A stretch of DNA of 64,000 nt from Acanthopleura granulata (lineage: Eukaryota > Mollusca > Polyplacophora > Chitonida > Chitonidae): the NCBI GenBank assembly GCA_016165875.1, contig JABBOT010000014.1:11069871-11133870 (forward strand), written 5' to 3'. This document shows, one piece after another, positions 62,701 through 64,000 of the stretch (positions within the stretch are counted from its first letter, which is position 1; every line of letters begins with the position of its first letter). Under the pieces are notes generated by a model. It saw nothing but the letters and a program-made list of their open reading frames with translations, was not told where the DNA came from and did not search any database. A program made the translations under genes and the position numbers.

Positions 62701-63398
62701 CTCCAAAAGCAAATTCCAAATGTGCATAAATTGCACTGAAAGTTACTCTTTCATCTGCGAGAAGGTTGAGGAATGAGGGTATGTTCCCAAACGCTGCTAA
62801 GCCACAAGTACACCTGTCGTGTTTGAGAGACCAATGATTTATGATTACATGCCAGTGCCAGAGGGTTTTGTGTTGAGCTCACCCTCATACATTCTTCAGT
62901 AAACTTTTCATGGATTGTGAAGATTGTTGTACTTTTTTAAGTTACATATGCTGATTGTGTAGCACACTGCCTTTTCACCGCTTGGCCAGCATTGGAGATT
63001 GTTGTTTATGAATATACATGTACCTGTACTTACATGTCTGTGTTGGTGGCTCCCCCCACACTGTGGGCGCGTCAGCTCGATCTGCATACTTTTTACAGGT
63101 CAGATCTTGAAAAATAATGAGTTGAAAGCAAATGAGCTTGAGACGGATTGGAATTCTCATGCATGGTATTTTCAAACATGTTTAAAGGGTCGGTTGGTTT
63201 CAATACAACAGTGAACGTGTTTGTATTATGGTGGCCTTATTGTTGTTTCTGTGCTTATTACTTATACATTTTTGTATATGTTTACCTGACAGAGCCCTCG
63301 GCCTGGGTATCCAGGAGGCCCTCAGCAGATGGGCGGTCCAGGTGGAGTGATGGCCCCAAGGATGGGAATGGGTCCCATGCAGTGTCACCCTTACGGAG
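47798..63398 (+). CDS. Pro/Gly-rich N-terminus of a probable SMARCD/BAF60 chromatin-remodelling subunit (partial; runs off the window)
   Basis: Two exons are supported. Exon 1, 47798-47878, encodes 27 aa rich in Pro, Gly, Tyr and Arg, starting MHNAQPRY with A at -3 and ending at CCG|GTAAGT. Exon 2, 63293-63398, follows TTACCTGACAG and encodes 35 aa (SPRPGYPGGP, then Met/Gly/Pro-rich) ending at GGA G|GTAGGT. Both phases fit, and the intron is about 15.4 kb. Low-complexity N-termini of this kind precede the conserved region of SMARCD/BAF60 (SWI/SNF accessory subunit, nuclear); the diagnostic domains would lie beyond 64,000. Support for the name is compositional plus synteny: human CDK5 and SMARCD3 both map to 7q36.1. 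Other Pro/Gly-rich nuclear proteins are possible, and further small exons in the intron cannot be excluded. The intron hosts an antisense P450 gene. Confidence 0.5.
47879..52110. other. first part of the SMARCD-like intron, downstream of the P450
   Basis: No exon recognised on either strand. A TA microsatellite lies at 50760-50780, and there is a degraded M1 right end near 51930-52002 (GCCCAGTGAACATGTTTTTG). Confidence 0.5.
51311..51905 (+). mobile_element. SINE-A copy with an amplified internal module
   Basis: Head GTCTCCATGGCCAAGGGATG, box B GTGAGTTTAAGTCC, and a tail with CAACGAAATAAATAAAT. The central body is repeated five times with an 83-bp period (starts 51419, 51502, 51585, 51668, 51751), each covering CCTCTCTGGTCATATGTGGG to GACTCAGGCTCTGCCTGG. 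Units 2-5 are almost identical. Confidence 0.85.
52111..52196. repeat. 32-bp tandem repeat overlapping the P450 stop codon
   Basis: The unit CTTGGTTAGGATAATAGTGT... recurs at 52111, 52143 and 52175, nearly identical (about 2.6 copies). The copy at 52175 encodes, in antisense, the last residues of the P450. The other two lie in its 3' UTR. Confidence 0.85.
52169..58969 (-). CDS. cytochrome P450, CYP2 clan, complete, 6 exons
   Basis: Minus-strand exons: 58515-58969, 55836-56085, 54188-54488, 53718-53867, 53356-53460, 52169-52488. They total 1581 nt, or 526 aa, and every GT-AG junction keeps the frame. In order: N-terminal membrane anchor (about 2-18), proline hinge PPGP (30-33), I-helix AGVDTT (335-340), K-helix E-C-L-R (391-394), PERF region, and heme loop PFSRGTRPCVG with the ligand Cys475. 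This marks a microsomal heme monooxygenase. The heme loop and hinge resemble CYP1/CYP17/CYP2-type enzymes; the substrate cannot be inferred. Odd: the C-helix WxxxR motif reads W121-Q-A-H-T125, so the usual heme-propionate arginine is Thr. The last six residues and stop overlap a 32-bp tandem repeat. The gene lies antisense within the first intron of the SMARCD-like gene. MITEs occur in intron 1 and about 110 bp upstream of the ATG. Confidence 0.93.
52598..52765. repeat. R7 repeat in P450 intron 5
   Basis: TTTTTCTAGCCAATATCTTT, TTTTTTCATCACCAATGTAT and CTCGTTGTGGTTACCA match 58235-58430 in P450 intron 1. Confidence 0.6.
56106..56321. mobile_element. M1 MITE copy B, in P450 intron 1
   Basis: Ends GGCC... 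and ...GGATGGCC, flanked by TTG on both sides (56103-56105, 56322-56324). It shares the internal ACCGACCCTA block with copy A. It stops 20 nt from the exon-2 acceptor, so the branch point of that intron is probably within or next to the element. Confidence 0.75.
56404..56573 (+). mobile_element. SINE-A 3' fragment, in P450 intron 1
   Basis: CTAGCGGATGGTTGTGGGTT, CCAACATAATGCTGACCGCC, a degraded tail and (AAATA)n. Confidence 0.65.
56941..57134. mobile_element. M1 MITE copy C, in P450 intron 1
   Basis: Starts GGCCATTCTCCAAAAACTGT and ends in the inverse of GACCATTCTTAAAAACATGT. It is inverted relative to copies A and B. The flanks do not show a clear duplication. A SINE-A fragment follows immediately. 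Confidence 0.7.
57146..57250 (+). mobile_element. SINE-A 3' fragment, in P450 intron 1
   Basis: GCGGATGGTCGTGGGTTTAC and AAGTGAAATATTACTGAGTA, directly next to M1 copy C. Confidence 0.6.
58235..58430. repeat. R7 repeat in P450 intron 1
   Basis: TTTTCTAGCCAATCTCTTTA, TTTTTTTCATCAACACTGTA and CTCGTTGCGGTTACCA. Same orientation as the copy in intron 5. Confidence 0.6.
58438..58510. mobile_element. M1 MITE fragment at the P450 exon-1 splice donor
   Basis: This is a right-end fragment: GGGTTACCCCCAAGAAACAT, then TTCTTAGTGAATGTC, followed by TTA. The element end lies four nucleotides inside intron 1, so the GTAA of the donor is built partly from the flanking TTA. The left end is not recognisable. 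Confidence 0.5.
59080..59282. mobile_element. M1 MITE copy D, upstream of the P450 start
   Basis: Starts GACCATCCTTAGG and ends AAGGTCGACC, flanked by TTA on both sides (59077-59079, 59283-59285). It is about 110 bp upstream of the P450 ATG and so probably inside its promoter or 5' UTR. Confidence 0.7.
60530..60740. repeat. R8 dispersed repeat, first copy
   Basis: GCATGTTTGCAAGGTGTTTA, TTGGCCAATCAAACCAATGT and TTGCACTGAAAGTTGCTCTT match 62583-62783 in the same order and orientation. Confidence 0.6.
60872..61061. mobile_element. M2 MITE-like element, in the SMARCD-like intron
   Basis: Ends TAAATGACCTAAAATTTTGT and CTAATTTGAGGTCATTTA. The interior GGCTTTGTTTGGAAGGTGGA matches the other copies. 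Older, partial relatives are visible near 1310-1545, 41560-41755 and 45560-45665. Confidence 0.65.
62377..62554. mobile_element. M4 foldback (hairpin) element
   Basis: A 178-bp element that is almost entirely two inverted arms of about 75 bp. It starts ACAAAGGGAAGCAAGTCATG; its other end, inverted, reads ACAAAGGGAAGTAAATCCTG. The arms share AACTC, AGCAG, GCCCTCT and GAATAACAA blocks around a short centre near CCACCATGG. It lies in the SMARCD-like intron. Confidence 0.65.
62583..62783. repeat. R8 dispersed repeat, second copy
   Basis: GCATGTTTGCAAGGTGTTAT, GGGCCAATCCAAACAATGTT and TTGCACTGAAAGTTACTCTT. Both copies lie in the SMARCD-like intron. Confidence 0.6.
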
Positions 63399-64000
63399 GT
63401 AGGTAGGCACATACGCGTGTCAGTGTTGAGTGATGAAGTCCTGTGTTCTACAGACGGAGTTACTTCCCTTGATTGGTTGTAGGAGTTCAGGACTATAGAT
63501 GTCATTTTACAGTGATGTTATGTTAGGCCAGCTTGACATTAAAGCGATGAATCTAAATATACAGCTCATACAGTTTGAGATTTGATCTGAGTTTTGGGAT
63601 GAGGTACATGTACCATATGTCATTGTGTACCCAAGGTTTGCATCTGTCAGTGTCTGGACCCAGAGCAGTTAAGATTTTCACGTGTGCTAGTCGTGAGCAG
63701 TAGTCCGTTTCTAGTGTCAGACATGACTGATGTGTAGAATATGTGTACGTTCTCAGACTGGGCTTAAAAGAGGTAATGATTTCTTGGTTGATAAACTTTG
63801 AGAGCTCCCCCCTTTCTCATTTTCGTTAAGTATATTATCCAGTCATGATTTTTCCAGTCGGTTTGAACACATCCTGCCAAAATTTTAAGGTGGGATACCT
63901 GTAACAGTGTCTGTCTGTCTGTCCATTCGTACGTTTATCCATTGGTCCGTTTTCCCGTCGTCTGTCCGTTCCTGTATCTCAAGAGTCTCTTCTTTCATCA
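63399..64000. other. intron of the SMARCD-like gene to the window edge
   Basis: Begins with GTAGGTAGG. Contains GTCTGTCTGTCTGTCC at about 63910. No further exon seen. Confidence 0.55.

Larger units (their letters stand above)
59283..63292. other. last part of the SMARCD-like intron
   Basis: Apart from M2, M4 and R8 there is an imperfect duplication (TGTGCAGTAACTTCTCCAAGTAT-like at about 61626 and 61780). No exon recognised. Confidence 0.5.

Overview
The window is animal nuclear DNA: AT-rich, intron-containing, dense in short interspersed repeats and minisatellites, with no bacterial or organellar features. A bursicon-alpha gene points to a protostome. The SINE tail (a tRNA-headed SINE ending in a block related to TTGAGTACGGCGTAAAACAC) is one I associate with marine molluscs. 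My best inference is a mollusc, or another marine lophotrochozoan.

Layout. Positions 1-27,200 hold no gene I can support. They contain tRNA-derived SINEs of several families, a dispersed repeat of about 250-480 bp called R1 here, inverted-repeat (MITE-like) elements, tandem arrays and one LINE relic. At 27,246-27,716 (+) lies a bursicon-alpha neurohormone gene whose coding sequence is in one exon. Positions 27,760-35,500 are again non-coding, with 21-bp and roughly 38-bp tandem arrays. Positions 36,281-47,402 (-) carry a complete eleven-exon Cdk5 gene (296 aa) with every splice junction in phase. A 396-bp intergenic gap separates its start from a gene on the + strand that begins at 47,798. 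The two visible exons of that gene (47,798-47,878 and 63,293-63,398) encode a Pro/Gly/Met-rich N-terminus. I tentatively assign it to SMARCD/BAF60, partly because human CDK5 and SMARCD3 are also linked (7q36.1). Inside its 15.4-kb first intron, on the opposite strand, sits a complete six-exon CYP2-clan cytochrome P450 (526 aa, 52,169-58,969).

The genes do not form one pathway: a cuticle/neuroendocrine hormone subunit, a neuronal kinase, a chromatin-remodelling subunit and a microsomal monooxygenase. What links the right half is architecture: a divergent Cdk5/SMARCD promoter, a nested antisense P450, and repeat traffic at gene boundaries. The Cdk5 stop codon is the first unit of a 36-bp minisatellite. 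The P450 stop codon lies in a 32-bp tandem array. A MITE family with 3-bp target duplications (M1) sits 4-20 nt from splice sites in both genes.

Exon coordinates were derived by hand from splice consensus plus reading-frame continuity. Family and repeat assignments were made by eye and no database was searched.
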